Positions 36,485 to 46,297 of a stretch of DNA of 64,000 nucleotides are shown here, in pieces. The DNA lies in the NCBI RefSeq assembly GCF_029714365.1, contig NZ_CP121659.1, positions 558,001 to 622,000 on the forward strand. The letters are read 5' to 3'. The notes beneath the pieces are model-generated. The model had not been told where the DNA came from. It was given only the letters and a program-made list of their open reading frames with translations, and ran no database searches. The position numbers were made by a program, and so were the translations under genes. This DNA comes from Sinorhizobium terangae. Its GTDB lineage: Bacteria > Pseudomonadota > Alphaproteobacteria > Rhizobiales > Rhizobiaceae. Numbering within the stretch: position 1 is the first letter of the stretch; every line of letters starts with the position of its first letter.

Positions 36485-39400
36485 ATGAAGTTCAACAAGC
36501 TCCGCCTGCTCGGCTTCAAGTCCTTCGTCGAACCGACCGAATTCGTTATCGAGCGCGGCCTGACCGGCGTCGTCGGGCCAAACGGCTGCGGCAAGTCGAA
36601 CCTTGTCGAGGCGCTGCGCTGGGTGATGGGCGAAAACTCCTACAAGAACATGCGCGCCTCCGGCATGGATGACGTGATCTTTTCCGGCTCTGGAAACCGG
36701 CCGGCGCGCAACACGGCTGAGGTCGGCCTTTATCTCGACAATGGCGATCGCACCGCACCCGCCGCTTTCAACGACAGCGACGAGATCCAGGTGACCCGCC
36801 GCATCGAGCGCGAGCAGGGTTCGGTCTACCGCATCAACGGCAAGGAAGCGCGTGCCAAGGACGTGCAGCTGCTGTTTGCCGACGCATCGACCGGCGCCCG
36901 CTCGCCATCGATGGTCGGGCAGGGGCGGATCGGCGAACTGATCGCCGCCAAGCCTCAGGCCCGCCGTCAGCTGCTCGAAGAGGCGGCCGGTATCTCCGGC
37001 CTGCATTCCCGCCGCCATGAGGCGGAACTGCGCTTGCGGGCGGCCGAGACCAATCTCGAGCGGCTCGACGACGTGACGTCCCAGCTCGAAAGCCAGATCG
37101 AGAGCCTGAAGCGCCAGTCCCGCCAGGCCAACCGCTTCAAGATGCTGTCGGCCGATATTCGCCGGCACGAGGCGATCCTCTTCCATATCCGCTGGGTGCA
37201 GGCCAAAGAGGCGGAAGCCGAGGCGACAAGCCAGCTGAACGAGATCACCGCACTGGTCGCCGAAAAGGCGCAAATACAGATGGAAGCGGCGAAGGCCCAA
37301 GCGATCGCCAGCCTCAAACTGCCGGAGCTGCGCGAGAACGAGGCGAAGCTCGCGGCGGCGCTGCAGCGCCTGCAGATCGCCCGTTCGCAGCTTGAAGAGG
37401 ATGCCGGCCGAATCCTCAGGCGCCGCGATGAATTGCAGCGCCGGCTGGCGCAACTCGCCGAGGATATTGCGCGCGAGGAGCGGCTGGTCGCAGACAATGC
37501 CGGCATTCTCGCACGCCTCGACGAGGAGGAAGCGGAGCTTCGTGACGTGCTGGCGGAGGCGGATGACCGCGCCGGCGAGACGCGCGAACGGCTCGATGCT
37601 GCCAACGAGGCTTTGGCGATCAGCGAAGCCGAGCTCGCACGGCTGACGGCCGAGCGTGCCGAGGCGCAGGCGGGTCGCAATCAGATCGAAAGAACGCTTC
37701 GCGATCTCTCAGAACGCCAGGCGCGCCTCGTCCGCCAGCTTTCCGATCAGACACGCGATCTCGATGATCTCGACCGGCAAATGGCGGCGCTTCCCGATCC
37801 GCATGAAAAGCAGGGACAGGTGGAGGTCGCGGAGGCTGCACTGGAGGAAGCCGAAGCGGCCGTCGTCTCCATTGAGGAGGCGCTCGCCCACGCCCGTGCC
37901 GACGAGGCTGCTGCCCGCCCGCCGGTCGATGAGGCGCGTGCAGCGTTGAATGGCATCGAAGCCGAGGCACGCACGATCCGCCGGATGCTGGAGGCGGCCG
38001 GCGGCGGCGCCTATCCGGCGATCGTCGAGGAGATGAAGGTCGAACGCGGCTTCGAGACGGCCCTTGGTGCGGCGCTCGGCGACGACCTTGATTCGCCATT
38101 GGACCAGGCGGCGCCCGCACATTGGCGAATGCCCGGCGATCATTCTGCCGATCCGCCCTTACCGGCAGGTGCCGTGCCGCTTGACGGCTATGTGCGCGCA
38201 CCGGATGCGCTCAAGCGGGCGCTTGGCCAGATCGGGATCATCGAAAGCGAAGCGGAGGCGGAGCGCCTGCTACCGCTTTTGAAGACCGGCCAGCGCCTGG
38301 TGACAAAGGAAGGCGCGGTCTGGCGCTGGGACGGGCACGTGACGGGGTCGGAGGCGCCGAGCGCCGCAGCCTTGCGGCTCGCGCAGAAGAACCGGCTTCT
38401 CGAACTCGAGAGCGAGACCGAGGATGCGACCGAAGCGCTGCGGCGGGCCGAAGCCGATCTCACCGCGGCCGGTGCACGCATCCGTGCCGAGGATGAGCGG
38501 CTGCGGCTTGCGCGCGATGCCCAACGCATGATCGGCCGTCAACTTGCCGAGGCGCGGGAAGCGCTGGCTGCAGCCGAGCGTGCCTCGGGCGATCTCGCCC
38601 GCCGCCGCGCCGTTCTTGCCGAAACCAGGCTTCAACTGCAGGGGCAGGTCGAGGAGGCGGCAGAACAGATCGAGGCGGCCAACGACGCGCTCGCCACAAC
38701 CCCGGATCTCTCCGAACTTGAGCTCAATCTGCGCAACCAGACGACGGCGGTTGCCGCCGATCGCGCCGCAGTCGCGGAGGCGCGTGCTGCCCATGACAGT
38801 CTCGCCCGCGAGAACGAGATGCGCTTGCGCCGCCTTTCGGCAATCGCCGCGGAGCGCGAGACGTGGCGGGCGAGGGCAGCGAGCGCCGAGCAACATATCG
38901 ACACGCTGCGCGAGCGCGAGGCCGAAGCGCGGGACGAAGTCGAAGAATTGGTGGCTGCGCCCGACGAGTTCGAGCACAAGCGCCGCGCGTTGATGAACGA
39001 ACTGCAGAAGGCGGAGGCTTCGCGCCGCGAAGCGGCCGACGTTCTCGCCGAAGCTGAAGGCCGCCAGCGGGAGGCGGATCGAGCTGCCGCTGCTGCGCTT
39101 TCGGATCTAGCCGAGGCCCGGGAAAAGCGCGGTCGCGCGGAAGAGCGCCTGGTCTCGGCCCGCGAGCGTCGCGTCGAGATCGAGGCGCGCATTCACGAGG
39201 GCCTTGCCTGCGCGCCGCACGAGGTGATGCGCTTGACCGGACTTGCCGCCGACGAGGCGCTGCCCGGCATGCACGGCGTCGAGCGCGAGCTCGAACGGCT
39301 GAAGATCGAGCGGGAACGGCTCGGCGCCGTCAATCTTCGCGCCGAGGAAGAGCAGAAGGAACTCTCCGAACGCCTGGCGGCGATCCTCAAGGAGCGCGAC

Positions 39401-39946
39401 GACGTCATCGAGGCGATCCGCAAGCTCCGCAGCGCCATCCAGAACCTCAATCGCGAGGGGCGCGAGCGGCTGATCGCCGCCTTCGATGTGGTCAACGGGC
39501 AGTTCCAGCGGCTGTTCACCCACCTCTTCGGCGGCGGTACCGCGGAACTGCAACTGATCGAGAGCGACGATCCGCTGGAGGCCGGCCTCGAGATCCTCGC
39601 CCGTCCGCCCGGCAAGAAGCCGCAGACGATGACGCTGCTCTCGGGCGGCGAGCAGGCGCTGACGGCGATGGCGCTGATCTTCGCCGTCTTCCTCACCAAT
39701 CCGGCTCCGATCTGCGTGCTTGACGAAGTCGACGCCCCGCTCGACGACCACAATGTCGAGCGCTATTGCAACCTGATGGACGAAATGGCGGCCTCGACCG
39801 AGACCCGCTTCATCATCATCACCCATAACCCGATCACGATGGCGCGCATGAATCGTCTCTTCGGCGTTACCATGGCCGAGCAGGGCGTCTCGCAACTCGT
39901 CTCCGTCGACCTGCAGACGGCCGAACGCCTGCGGGAAGTGGTCTGA
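36485..39946 (+). CDS. smc: Chromosome segregation protein SMC
   Basis: Predicted 1153 residues. The N-terminal ATPase half has Walker A GPNGCGKSNLVEALRW (about residues 33-48) and the FKSFVEPTEF start. Long Ala/Glu/Arg coiled coils flank a hinge around residues 500-640 (GAYPAIVEEMKVERGFETALGAALGDDLD). The C-terminal half has the signature LLSGGEQALTAMALIFAVF, Walker B PICVLDEVDAPLDDHNVERY and the switch His in FIIITHNPITM. It condenses and segregates DNA with ScpA/ScpB. The ATG at 36485 gives the family N-terminus MKFNKLRLLGFKSF; upstream in-frame codons come from the repeat. Confidence 0.97.
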   Translation: MKFNKLRLLGFKSFVEPTEFVIERGLTGVVGPNGCGKSNLVEALRWVMGENSYKNMRASGMDDVIFSGSGNRPARNTAEVGLYLDNGDRTAPAAFNDSDEIQVTRRIEREQGSVYRINGKEARAKDVQLLFADASTGARSPSMVGQGRIGELIAAKPQARRQLLEEAAGISGLHSRRHEAELRLRAAETNLERLDDVTSQLESQIESLKRQSRQANRFKMLSADIRRHEAILFHIRWVQAKEAEAEATSQLNEITALVAEKAQIQMEAAKAQAIASLKLPELRENEAKLAAALQRLQIARSQLEEDAGRILRRRDELQRRLAQLAEDIAREERLVADNAGILARLDEEEAELRDVLAEADDRAGETRERLDAANEALAISEAELARLTAERAEAQAGRNQIERTLRDLSERQARLVRQLSDQTRDLDDLDRQMAALPDPHEKQGQVEVAEAALEEAEAAVVSIEEALAHARADEAAARPPVDEARAALNGIEAEARTIRRMLEAAGGGAYPAIVEEMKVERGFETALGAALGDDLDSPLDQAAPAHWRMPGDHSADPPLPAGAVPLDGYVRAPDALKRALGQIGIIESEAEAERLLPLLKTGQRLVTKEGAVWRWDGHVTGSEAPSAAALRLAQKNRLLELESETEDATEALRRAEADLTAAGARIRAEDERLRLARDAQRMIGRQLAEAREALAAAERASGDLARRRAVLAETRLQLQGQVEEAAEQIEAANDALATTPDLSELELNLRNQTTAVAADRAAVAEARAAHDSLARENEMRLRRLSAIAAERETWRARAASAEQHIDTLREREAEARDEVEELVAAPDEFEHKRRALMNELQKAEASRREAADVLAEAEGRQREADRAAAAALSDLAEAREKRGRAEERLVSARERRVEIEARIHEGLACAPHEVMRLTGLAADEALPGMHGVERELERLKIERERLGAVNLRAEEEQKELSERLAAILKERDDVIEAIRKLRSAIQNLNREGRERLIAAFDVVNGQFQRLFTHLFGGGTAELQLIESDDPLEAGLEILARPPGKKPQTMTLLSGGEQALTAMALIFAVFLTNPAPICVLDEVDAPLDDHNVERYCNLMDEMAASTETRFIIITHNPITMARMNRLFGVTMAEQGVSQLVSVDLQTAERLREVV

Positions 39947-40117
39947 ACAGCCCGCCCCAACTAGGTCAGGCGACGTCGAATGACGCGGCTGTCTTGGCTG
40001 GCTTGGCGTTCGTTTCAATTTTGATGCACCGCAGCAAAAATCTTCGTCCAGTGCATTTTCAGTCCGAAACATATACTGTAGACCGTCATCAAAGCTGTTT
40101 CTGGGTGGAGAGCAGGC

Positions 40118-42811
40118 ATGACGAAATGGGTATATACCTTCGGCGGAGGCAAGGCCGAAGGGCGTGCGGGGGATCGCAACAAGCTCGGCGGCAAGGGAGC
40201 AAACCTCGCGGAGATGTGCAATCTCGGCCTGCCGGTGCCGCCCGGGCTTACGATCGTCACGGATGCCTGCAACAGCTATTTCGAAAATGACAGGGCCATG
40301 CCCGACGGCCTGCGCGAGCAGGTGCGGGAGGGCATTACCCGGATGGAAAAAATTACCGGCCGCACCTTCGGTGACACGGTCCGTCCGCTTCTCCTGTCCG
40401 TCCGTTCCGGAGCGCGCGCGTCGATGCCCGGCATGATGGACACGGTTCTCAATCTTGGCCTCAACGACAAGTCCGTGCATGCACTCGGGCACGACGCCGG
40501 CGATGCGCGCTTCGCCTGGGACAGTTACCGGCGCTTCATCCAGATGTATGGCGATGTCGTCATGGGCGTCGACCATGAGGTCTTCGAGGAAATCCTGGAG
40601 GACGAGAAGGGGCGGCTTGGCCACGAGCAGGACACGGAACTTTCGGCCGTCGAGTGGCAGCACGTCATTTCGCGCTACAAGGAAGCGATCGAAGAGGTGC
40701 TTGGCGAGCCCTTTCCGCAGGATCCCGAGGTTCAGCTCTGGGGCGCGATCGGCGCGGTCTTTTCGAGCTGGATGAACCCGCGCGCGATAACCTACCGTCA
40801 TCTTCACGGAATTCCGGCCGGTTGGGGTACTGCGGTCAACGTGCAGGCGATGGTCTTCGGCAACCTCGGAAATTCGTCGGCGACAGGCGTCGCCTTCACC
40901 CGCAATCCATCGACGGGCGAGAGCGAGCTCTATGGCGAGTTTCTGGTGAACGCCCAGGGCGAGGACGTCGTCGCCGGCATTCGCACGCCGCAGAACATCA
41001 CCGAGGCCGCACGCATCGCGTCGGGCTCCGACAAGCCGTCTCTGGAAAAGCTGATGCCCGAGGCTTTCGCCGAATTCGAGGCGATCTGCGGCAAGCTCGA
41101 GCGGCATTATCGCGACATGCAGGACCTGGAATTCACGATCGAGCGCGGCAAGCTGTGGATGCTGCAGACCCGGTCCGGCAAGCGCACCGCCAAGGCGGCC
41201 CTGAGGATTGCGGTCGACATGGCCGAACAGGGGCTCATTTCCAAGAACGAGGCCGTGGCGCGGATCGACCCAGCCTCGCTCGACCAACTCCTGCATCCGA
41301 CGATCGACCCCCATGCGCGGCGAGACATCATCGGTTCCGGTCTGCCGGCCTCGCCGGGCGCGGCAACCGGCGAGATCGTCTTCTCCTCCGAGGAGGCCGT
41401 CCAGGCCGTCAAGGAGGGGCGCAAGGTCATTCTGGTCCGCGTCGAGACGAGCCCCGAGGATATCCACGGCATGCATGCGGCGCAGGGTATCCTGACAACC
41501 CGCGGAGGCATGACCAGCCATGCGGCAGTCGTTGCCCGCGGCATGGGGACGCCTTGCGTATCCGGGGCGGGCAATATCCGCGTCGACCCGCGCAACGAGC
41601 TCTTGATCGCGGCAAGCGTGACCCTGAAAAAGGGCGACATCATCACGATCGACGGGTCTTCCGGCCAGGTGCTGAAGGGCGAAATCCCGATGCTTCAGCC
41701 CGAGCTTTCGGGCGATTTCGGCCGGATCATGGAATGGGCCGATCAGAGCCGCCGGATGACCGTTCGCACCAACGCCGAAACGCCGGCGGATGCGCGCGCC
41801 GCCCGTTCCTTCGGCGCCGAAGGCATCGGCCTCTGCCGCACCGAGCATATGTTCTTCGAGGACGACCGCATCAATGTGATGCGCGAGATGATTCTCGCTG
41901 AGGACGAGGCGGGGCGGCGCAAGGCGCTCGCCAAACTGCTGCCGATGCAGCGCTCGGATTTCATCGAGCTCTTCTCGATCATGCACGGCCTGCCGGTCAC
42001 GATCCGTCTTCTCGACCCGCCGCTGCACGAGTTCCTGCCGAAGACGGACGACGAGATCGCCGACGTCGCGGGGGTCCTCTCGATCGATCCTTCGGAGCTG
42101 CGCCAACGGGTCGATGCTCTGCACGAGTTCAACCCGATGCTTGGGCATCGCGGATGCCGTTTGGCGATTTCCTATCCGGAAATTGCCGAAATGCAGGCGC
42201 GCGCGATCTTCGAGGCCGCGGTCGAGGCCGCGCACAAGACCGGTGCTGCCGTGGTCCCGGAGATTATGGTTCCGCTCGTAGGGCTTCGCTCCGAGCTCGA
42301 CTACGTCAAGGAACGCATCGAGGCGGTGGCAAAGGACGTCATCGGCGAGGCCGGCGTGAATATCGACTACCTGATCGGCACGATGATCGAGCTGCCGCGC
42401 GCGGCGCTCCGGGCCGACACGATTGCCGAGTCGGCTGATTTCTTCTCCTTCGGCACCAACGACCTGACGCAGACCACCTTCGGCATCTCTCGCGATGACG
42501 CCGCCCTGTTTCTCGCCACCTACCAGCAGAAGGGCATCATCGAGCAGGATCCGTTCGTTTCTCTCGATTTCGACGGTGTCGGTGAACTGATCCAGATTGC
42601 GACCGAGCGCGGCCGGCGGACCAAGAACGGCTTGAAACTCGGGATATGCGGTGAACATGGAGGCGATCCTGCGTCCATCCGCTTCTGCGAGGAGGCGGGT
42701 CTCGACTATGTTTCCTGTTCGCCGTTCCGCGTGCCGATCGCCCGGCTGGCAGCGGCGCAGGCGGCGATCAACGTCAGCGGCAAAACCGAGACCGCGGCGG
42801 CAGCGAGCTGA
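40118..42811 (+). CDS. ppdK: Pyruvate, phosphate dikinase
   Basis: Predicted 897 residues. PPDK interconverts pyruvate and phosphoenolpyruvate with ATP and Pi. The N-terminal ATP-grasp domain starts KWVYTFGGGKAEG, the phospho-His swivel is in TTRGGMTSHAAVVARGMGTPC (about residues 462-482), and the C-terminal barrel has GIGLCRTEHMFF, FGTNDLTQTTFGISRDD and the catalytic Cys in GICGEHGGDP. The enzyme is known in Sinorhizobium as part of gluconeogenesis alongside Pck. The ATG at 40118 is preceded by GTGGAGAGCAGGC. Confidence 0.97.
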   Translation: MTKWVYTFGGGKAEGRAGDRNKLGGKGANLAEMCNLGLPVPPGLTIVTDACNSYFENDRAMPDGLREQVREGITRMEKITGRTFGDTVRPLLLSVRSGARASMPGMMDTVLNLGLNDKSVHALGHDAGDARFAWDSYRRFIQMYGDVVMGVDHEVFEEILEDEKGRLGHEQDTELSAVEWQHVISRYKEAIEEVLGEPFPQDPEVQLWGAIGAVFSSWMNPRAITYRHLHGIPAGWGTAVNVQAMVFGNLGNSSATGVAFTRNPSTGESELYGEFLVNAQGEDVVAGIRTPQNITEAARIASGSDKPSLEKLMPEAFAEFEAICGKLERHYRDMQDLEFTIERGKLWMLQTRSGKRTAKAALRIAVDMAEQGLISKNEAVARIDPASLDQLLHPTIDPHARRDIIGSGLPASPGAATGEIVFSSEEAVQAVKEGRKVILVRVETSPEDIHGMHAAQGILTTRGGMTSHAAVVARGMGTPCVSGAGNIRVDPRNELLIAASVTLKKGDIITIDGSSGQVLKGEIPMLQPELSGDFGRIMEWADQSRRMTVRTNAETPADARAARSFGAEGIGLCRTEHMFFEDDRINVMREMILAEDEAGRRKALAKLLPMQRSDFIELFSIMHGLPVTIRLLDPPLHEFLPKTDDEIADVAGVLSIDPSELRQRVDALHEFNPMLGHRGCRLAISYPEIAEMQARAIFEAAVEAAHKTGAAVVPEIMVPLVGLRSELDYVKERIEAVAKDVIGEAGVNIDYLIGTMIELPRAALRADTIAESADFFSFGTNDLTQTTFGISRDDAALFLATYQQKGIIEQDPFVSLDFDGVGELIQIATERGRRTKNGLKLGICGEHGGDPASIRFCEEAGLDYVSCSPFRVPIARLAAAQAAINVSGKTETAAAAS

Positions 42812-42822
42812 TCGCTGCCGCC
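42796..42822. terminator. Hairpin overlapping the ppdK stop codon
   Basis: GGCGGCAGCGA and TCGCTGCCGCC form a perfect 11-bp stem, with the ppdK stop TGA in the loop. There is no T-run. It lies between convergent ppdK and a small lipoprotein gene and may protect or terminate either transcript. Confidence 0.45.
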
Positions 42823-42859
42823 CTGTGTCCGTAAGTCGGGAACGCCTTGTTGGCCAGCA

Positions 42860-43129
42860 TCATTTCGGTCTGACGATCAGAGGCCGCTCGACGACGATCG
42901 GCCGGCTCCAGCCCCACATCATTAGGTCGTTGCTGTAGCGCATGCTGCGCGCCTCGGCGCGGCGGTCGAGTTCGATGCGTTGCAGGCAGGTGGCGAAGGC
43001 ATCGGTACCGCGGCGAAAACCGTAGGAGGCACAGGTGTTGCTGTCGGCCGCCCGCCGTTCCTCCGGCGTCTGGCACGCGACAAGCAGCAGCCCAGCCGCG
43101 GCGAGGGTCAGCAGTCTCAAAGGTTTCAT
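42860..43129 (-). CDS. Small hypothetical lipoprotein
   Basis: Predicted 89 residues with a lipobox (KPLRLLTLAAAGLLLVAC) and a short mature region (QTPEERRAADSNTCASYGFRRGTDAFATCLQRIELDRRAEARSMRY...). The motif CASYGFRRGTDAFATCLQ with two cysteines recurs in small rhizobial lipoproteins, from memory. AGGAGG lies directly upstream of the ATG at 43129. Function unknown. Confidence 0.8.
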   Translation of the reverse strand: MKPLRLLTLAAAGLLLVACQTPEERRAADSNTCASYGFRRGTDAFATCLQRIELDRRAEARSMRYSNDLMMWGWSRPIVVERPLIVRPK

Positions 43130-43449
43130 CACCACCTCCTGGATCGCACTTTTCCTCATCCCGCTCAAATCGACACGCGCGGCACGCGACGATCAATCGA
43201 GCACAGCAGATGTTGCGTAGCGCCGATCTTGGTGCGGGCCGCCGGCGCCGGCGTGTGGGAACAAAGATCGGCCGAAAGGCGGGGCATATTCACGGCGGGG
43301 CGAGGGAGAGGGTTCGTCGCGCTTCTGCACGCAGAGGGCACAAGCATGCACCGGTAACGCATAAAGCAAGTCCGCAAGGCGCAGTTCAATTAGGCCGCGA
43401 TATCATGCGCCCGCCGCTGCCGACCGGTCAACCGCCGTTGGGCCGTTGT
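43130..43449. other. 320-base gap without a recognised gene
   Basis: This lies between two minus-strand genes: the small lipoprotein (43129) and the 128-residue protein (ends 43450). Open frames here are low in coding character and overlap on both strands. I see no RNA fold or repeat that I can name. Confidence 0.4.
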
Positions 43450-43836
43450 TCAGATTCGCTCGAGGACGCCGACAAAGGCCTCGGCAAAGCTTTTCAGATC
43501 CGCGGTTTGCGCGCCTGGCTGCTCGACGCGGATCTCGGTTCCGTCTCCGCCAAGGCAGACGAACAGGATCGTCGGCGCCTTTCCGGCATCGCTGTAACGA
43601 ATGGCGGCGATCGTGAGGCAATCCTCGATCAGACCGGAGGCAGGCAGAGTGAAAAGCAGCTCGCCACCGATATCGGCAGCGACCGTGCGCACAAAGGCGG
43701 CAAATTCATCCTTGCTTCCGGAAAAGCCATCGAGAGAAAGTTCCAGTTCGAGCAGTGCCATCGGTATGGCAGCGTCGCCGGGTTGAGGCAGGAGGGTGGG
43801 GGCAGCCTTCGTCACGCTTGTTTCCGGTGCGACCAT
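43450..43836 (-). CDS. Hypothetical protein
   Basis: Predicted 128 residues (VAPETSVTKAAPTLL... then LELELSLDGFSGSKDEFAAFVRTVAADIGGELLFTLPASGLIEDCLTIAAIRYSDAGKAPTILFVCLGGDG). It is acidic, soluble and alternates helix and strand, and no known domain is recognised. The ATG at 43836 follows GGAGAGG; a longer frame reaches 44046 but lacks coding character. It is divergent from the DUF1499 gene. Confidence 0.7.
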   Translation of the reverse strand: MVAPETSVTKAAPTLLPQPGDAAIPMALLELELSLDGFSGSKDEFAAFVRTVAADIGGELLFTLPASGLIEDCLTIAAIRYSDAGKAPTILFVCLGGDGTEIRVEQPGAQTADLKSFAEAFVGVLERI

Positions 43837-44095
43837 GATATCCTCTCCGATTGATTGCCGCGCGTTGTTCACTGTCGACGCCGGCCGATGCCTCCGGTTG
43901 AACTCCTTCCCGCCGGAAAACGTTTGGCGAGAATCCTTAATGCCGAAATACCTGTTTAACGAGAATGGCGAATTTGCGGCACCGCCGCAAGCGCAGTTTT
44001 CGTCGGCAGATGGGCGAGCATTGGGTGTTCCCACGCTTGGCGCCATGGTCTAAGAAGGCCGTGGTCTGTTCCGCTTCGGGGATTGATTCCGTTAG

Positions 44096-45001
44096 ATGAT
44101 TATCCGCTACGAGCGTCCCTATTCCTACGCCGCGCACTGGGCGCGCGGGCTCGCCCGCATCGCATTTGCAATCTTTGCGCTGTCGCTGCTGGCGCACCGT
44201 TTCGGTCCGTTGACCACACCGCATTTTCTGGCGCTTGCCTCACTGTCGGGCGTTTTTGCTCTGGCTGGCGTGCTGCTTGCGGCCATCGGGCTCACGCGCC
44301 TTTGGCAGGTAGCGGCGATCGGCGGCATCGCGTCGCTGTCCGCGCTTACCTATGCCGCCCCTCCGCTCGGCTTCTTCGGCTTCGGCGCCGTGCAATATCT
44401 GATGCGGCCCAAGATCTACGATGTCACGACCGACACGGTGACACCGCCACCGTGGATCAAGACTCCTGTGGCGGAAAGGAGTTGGCTCACGCGAAGCCCG
44501 ACGGTCACGCCGCAGGATCGGGAGGCGCAAATCGCCGCCTATCCTGGATTGACGGGGAGGCGTTACGACGGCGCCCTCGACCGCGTATTCCAGGGCGTGC
44601 GCAAGGTCGCCGGGGAAACGCGTATCGCCACCACGGCGGAACTCGGCGTCGAGAACGCCCGCGCGGACCTCGGGGATCTGGCGGTTCAGGGCGGCGCTGG
44701 AGTGGACACGAATAGAGAGCCGGACGTCATTCCGGTTCCGGCTGCGCGTCCCGCGCCGGATCTCGACCCGCTTCCAGGAAGGCGCTCCACCGACGTTGTG
44801 CTGCAGGGCGAATGGCGTACCCTTATTGTCGGCTTCCGCTTCGATGTACTGATCAGGCTCCGGGAGGAGGCGGAGACCACTTTCGTCGATGTGCGCGTGG
44901 CCTCTCGTTATGGCGCCCATGATCTCGGCATGGGCGCCGCCTTTGCCGAGGAGTTCCTGCGGGCGCTTGACGCCGAACTTCTGGGCATTGCCGGCGATTG
45001 A
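44096..45001 (+). CDS. DUF1499 membrane protein
   Basis: Predicted 301 residues. Three hydrophobic helices occupy about residues 15-100 (IAFAIFALSLLAHRF, FLALASLSGVFALAGVLLAAIGL, AAIGGIASLSALTYAAPPLGF). A DUF1499 domain follows, with PKIYDVTTDTVTPPPW, then RFDVLIRLREEAETTFVDVRVASRYGAHDLGMGAAFAEEFL. The function of the family is unknown. ATG at 44096. Convergent with the MBL gene, with repeat copy 5 between them. Confidence 0.85.
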   Translation: MIIRYERPYSYAAHWARGLARIAFAIFALSLLAHRFGPLTTPHFLALASLSGVFALAGVLLAAIGLTRLWQVAAIGGIASLSALTYAAPPLGFFGFGAVQYLMRPKIYDVTTDTVTPPPWIKTPVAERSWLTRSPTVTPQDREAQIAAYPGLTGRRYDGALDRVFQGVRKVAGETRIATTAELGVENARADLGDLAVQGGAGVDTNREPDVIPVPAARPAPDLDPLPGRRSTDVVLQGEWRTLIVGFRFDVLIRLREEAETTFVDVRVASRYGAHDLGMGAAFAEEFLRALDAELLGIAGD

Positions 45002-45013
45002 CCGCACTGTCGG

Positions 45014-45086
45014 CTACAGCGCCGCGCGTCCTATCAGACGTGCAAAGGACGCTGCAGCACTTTAAGCGACTGCAACATGCAGTAGT
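45014..45086 (+). repeat. Twin-hairpin intergenic repeat, copy 5 (truncated)
   Basis: The GC hairpin part (CTACAGCGCCGCGCGTC...GACGTGCAAAGGACGCTGCAG) is followed directly by CTGCAACATGCAGTAG. The A/T hairpin has been deleted, leaving a GCA/TGC remnant. It lies between the convergent DUF1499 and MBL genes. Confidence 0.7.
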
Positions 45087-46009
45087 CAGCCGGCGCCGCC
45101 CGGCACGAGCCGATAGTCGCCGAAGAGCGACGGCGGACCGTCGGTCTCGACGCGGCCCTGTTCCACGAGGTCTTCGAGATGCGCCAGCACTGAAAGTGCC
45201 GCGGCCCCATGGAGACGCGGGTCGGTGGAAGCGTAGATCACTTTCACCATGTCCGGGATCTTTCGGTCACCGGCGCGGATGCGTTCAAGCACGGAGCGCT
45301 CGCGCATCTTGCGGTGTGCCCGAAGCGCGCGGAGGAATGCCCCGGGGTCGGTGACCGGACCGCCATGGCCCGGCAGATAGAGCCGATCGTCCCGCTGCAT
45401 CAGCTTTTCGAGCGAGGCCATATAGTCGGCCATGGCGCCGTCCGGGGGTGCGACGATGCTCGTCGCCCAGGCCATAACATGGTCGGCGGAAAAGAGGATG
45501 CCGGTGCCGTCGAGCGCGAAAGCGGCATGATTTGCGGTGTGGCCAGGCGTCATCACGGCCGTCAGGCCCCAGCCGTCGCCCTCGACCCGCTGGCCTTCGG
45601 AAAGCGCGATGTCGGGCATGAAATCCATGTCCGAGCTTTCGGCGAAGGGATTGGTTTCGCCGGCATGCAAGGGGCGGGCCGCGCGGTGCGGTCCTTCGGC
45701 AACGATCGTGGCCCCGGTCGCGGCCTTCAGCCGCCGGGCGAGGGGGGAATGATCGCGGTGTGTATGGCTGACGGCGATGTGCGTCACCTCGCGGCCATCG
45801 AGCGCGGCCATCAGGGCACGGAAATGTGCGTCGTCGTCGGGTCCCGGATCGATCACTGCGACCGAACCTTTGCCGACGATATAGCTATTCGTTCCGTGGA
45901 AGGTGAAGGGACCGGGATTGTTGACCGTAATGCGCTGCACGCGGTCGGCAACAGGCACCGCCTCACCGTGAGCCGGCTTGAAGTCGAGGTCGAAATCCGG
46001 TCCCTGCAT
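45086..46009 (-). CDS. MBL-fold metallo-hydrolase (beta-lactamase-like)
   Basis: Predicted 307 residues. The zinc motif HxHxDH is HTHRDHSPLARRL; other metal ligands are in TPGHTANHAAFALD, LFSADHVM and LYLPGHGG. The C-terminal helical winged part (RALRAHRKMRERSVLERI...AALSVLAHLEDLVEQGRV) places it with LACTB2-like hydrolases. Some of these are endoribonucleases, others thioester hydrolases. No export signal. ATG at 46009, 17 bases after a possible tiny upstream frame. Confidence 0.9.
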   Translation of the reverse strand: MQGPDFDLDFKPAHGEAVPVADRVQRITVNNPGPFTFHGTNSYIVGKGSVAVIDPGPDDDAHFRALMAALDGREVTHIAVSHTHRDHSPLARRLKAATGATIVAEGPHRAARPLHAGETNPFAESSDMDFMPDIALSEGQRVEGDGWGLTAVMTPGHTANHAAFALDGTGILFSADHVMAWATSIVAPPDGAMADYMASLEKLMQRDDRLYLPGHGGPVTDPGAFLRALRAHRKMRERSVLERIRAGDRKIPDMVKVIYASTDPRLHGAAALSVLAHLEDLVEQGRVETDGPPSLFGDYRLVPGGAG

Positions 46010-46026
46010 ACGTCTCTTCCTGGCTT

Positions 46027-46119
46027 TCACGTGTACTCGATCTCGATGATGACTGTCGGCTCCGCGCCTGCCTTCAGCACATTGCGCAGGCGCGCCGCGA
46101 CAATAGGCCAAAGGGCCAT
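46027..46119 (-). CDS. Possible 30-residue protein upstream of the MBL gene
   Basis: MALWPIVAARLRNVLKAGAEPTVIIEIEYT is encoded with GC-rich third positions like its neighbours and ends 17 bases before the MBL start. The frame remains open upstream of the ATG and reads like protein (FDARGRHWRKTF, QRREWFLP) back to a stop at 46222-46224, but has no ATG, GTG or TTG there. It could be a small gene, or one that has lost its start codon. Confidence 0.3.
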   Translation of the reverse strand: MALWPIVAARLRNVLKAGAEPTVIIEIEYT

Positions 46120-46297
46120 GGGAAGAAACCACTCCCGGCGCTGGAAAGTTTTGCGCCAATGTCGGCCGCGTGCGTCGAACCGGCTGAAGGCGGGCGAAAG
46201 AATTCTGCGTCGAAGGCGAAGTTAAGCATTGTGACGGGCGACGAGCTTTGCTAATCAGGCGCTCGATTTGGCACGGCGATTTCTCGCCAGCTTAAGT

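Noticed and set aside
39107..42658. 1183-residue open frame antisense to smc and ppdK
   Set aside because: It lies opposite two unmistakable genes with full catalytic motifs. Long antisense frames are expected in GC-rich DNA, and its translation is Arg/His/Asp-rich with no domain.
43939..44053. Possible 37-residue plus-strand gene (MPKYLFNENGEFAAPPQAQF...)
   Set aside because: No ribosome site, third positions not clearly GC-biased, and it lies in the divergent promoter gap between two better-supported genes.
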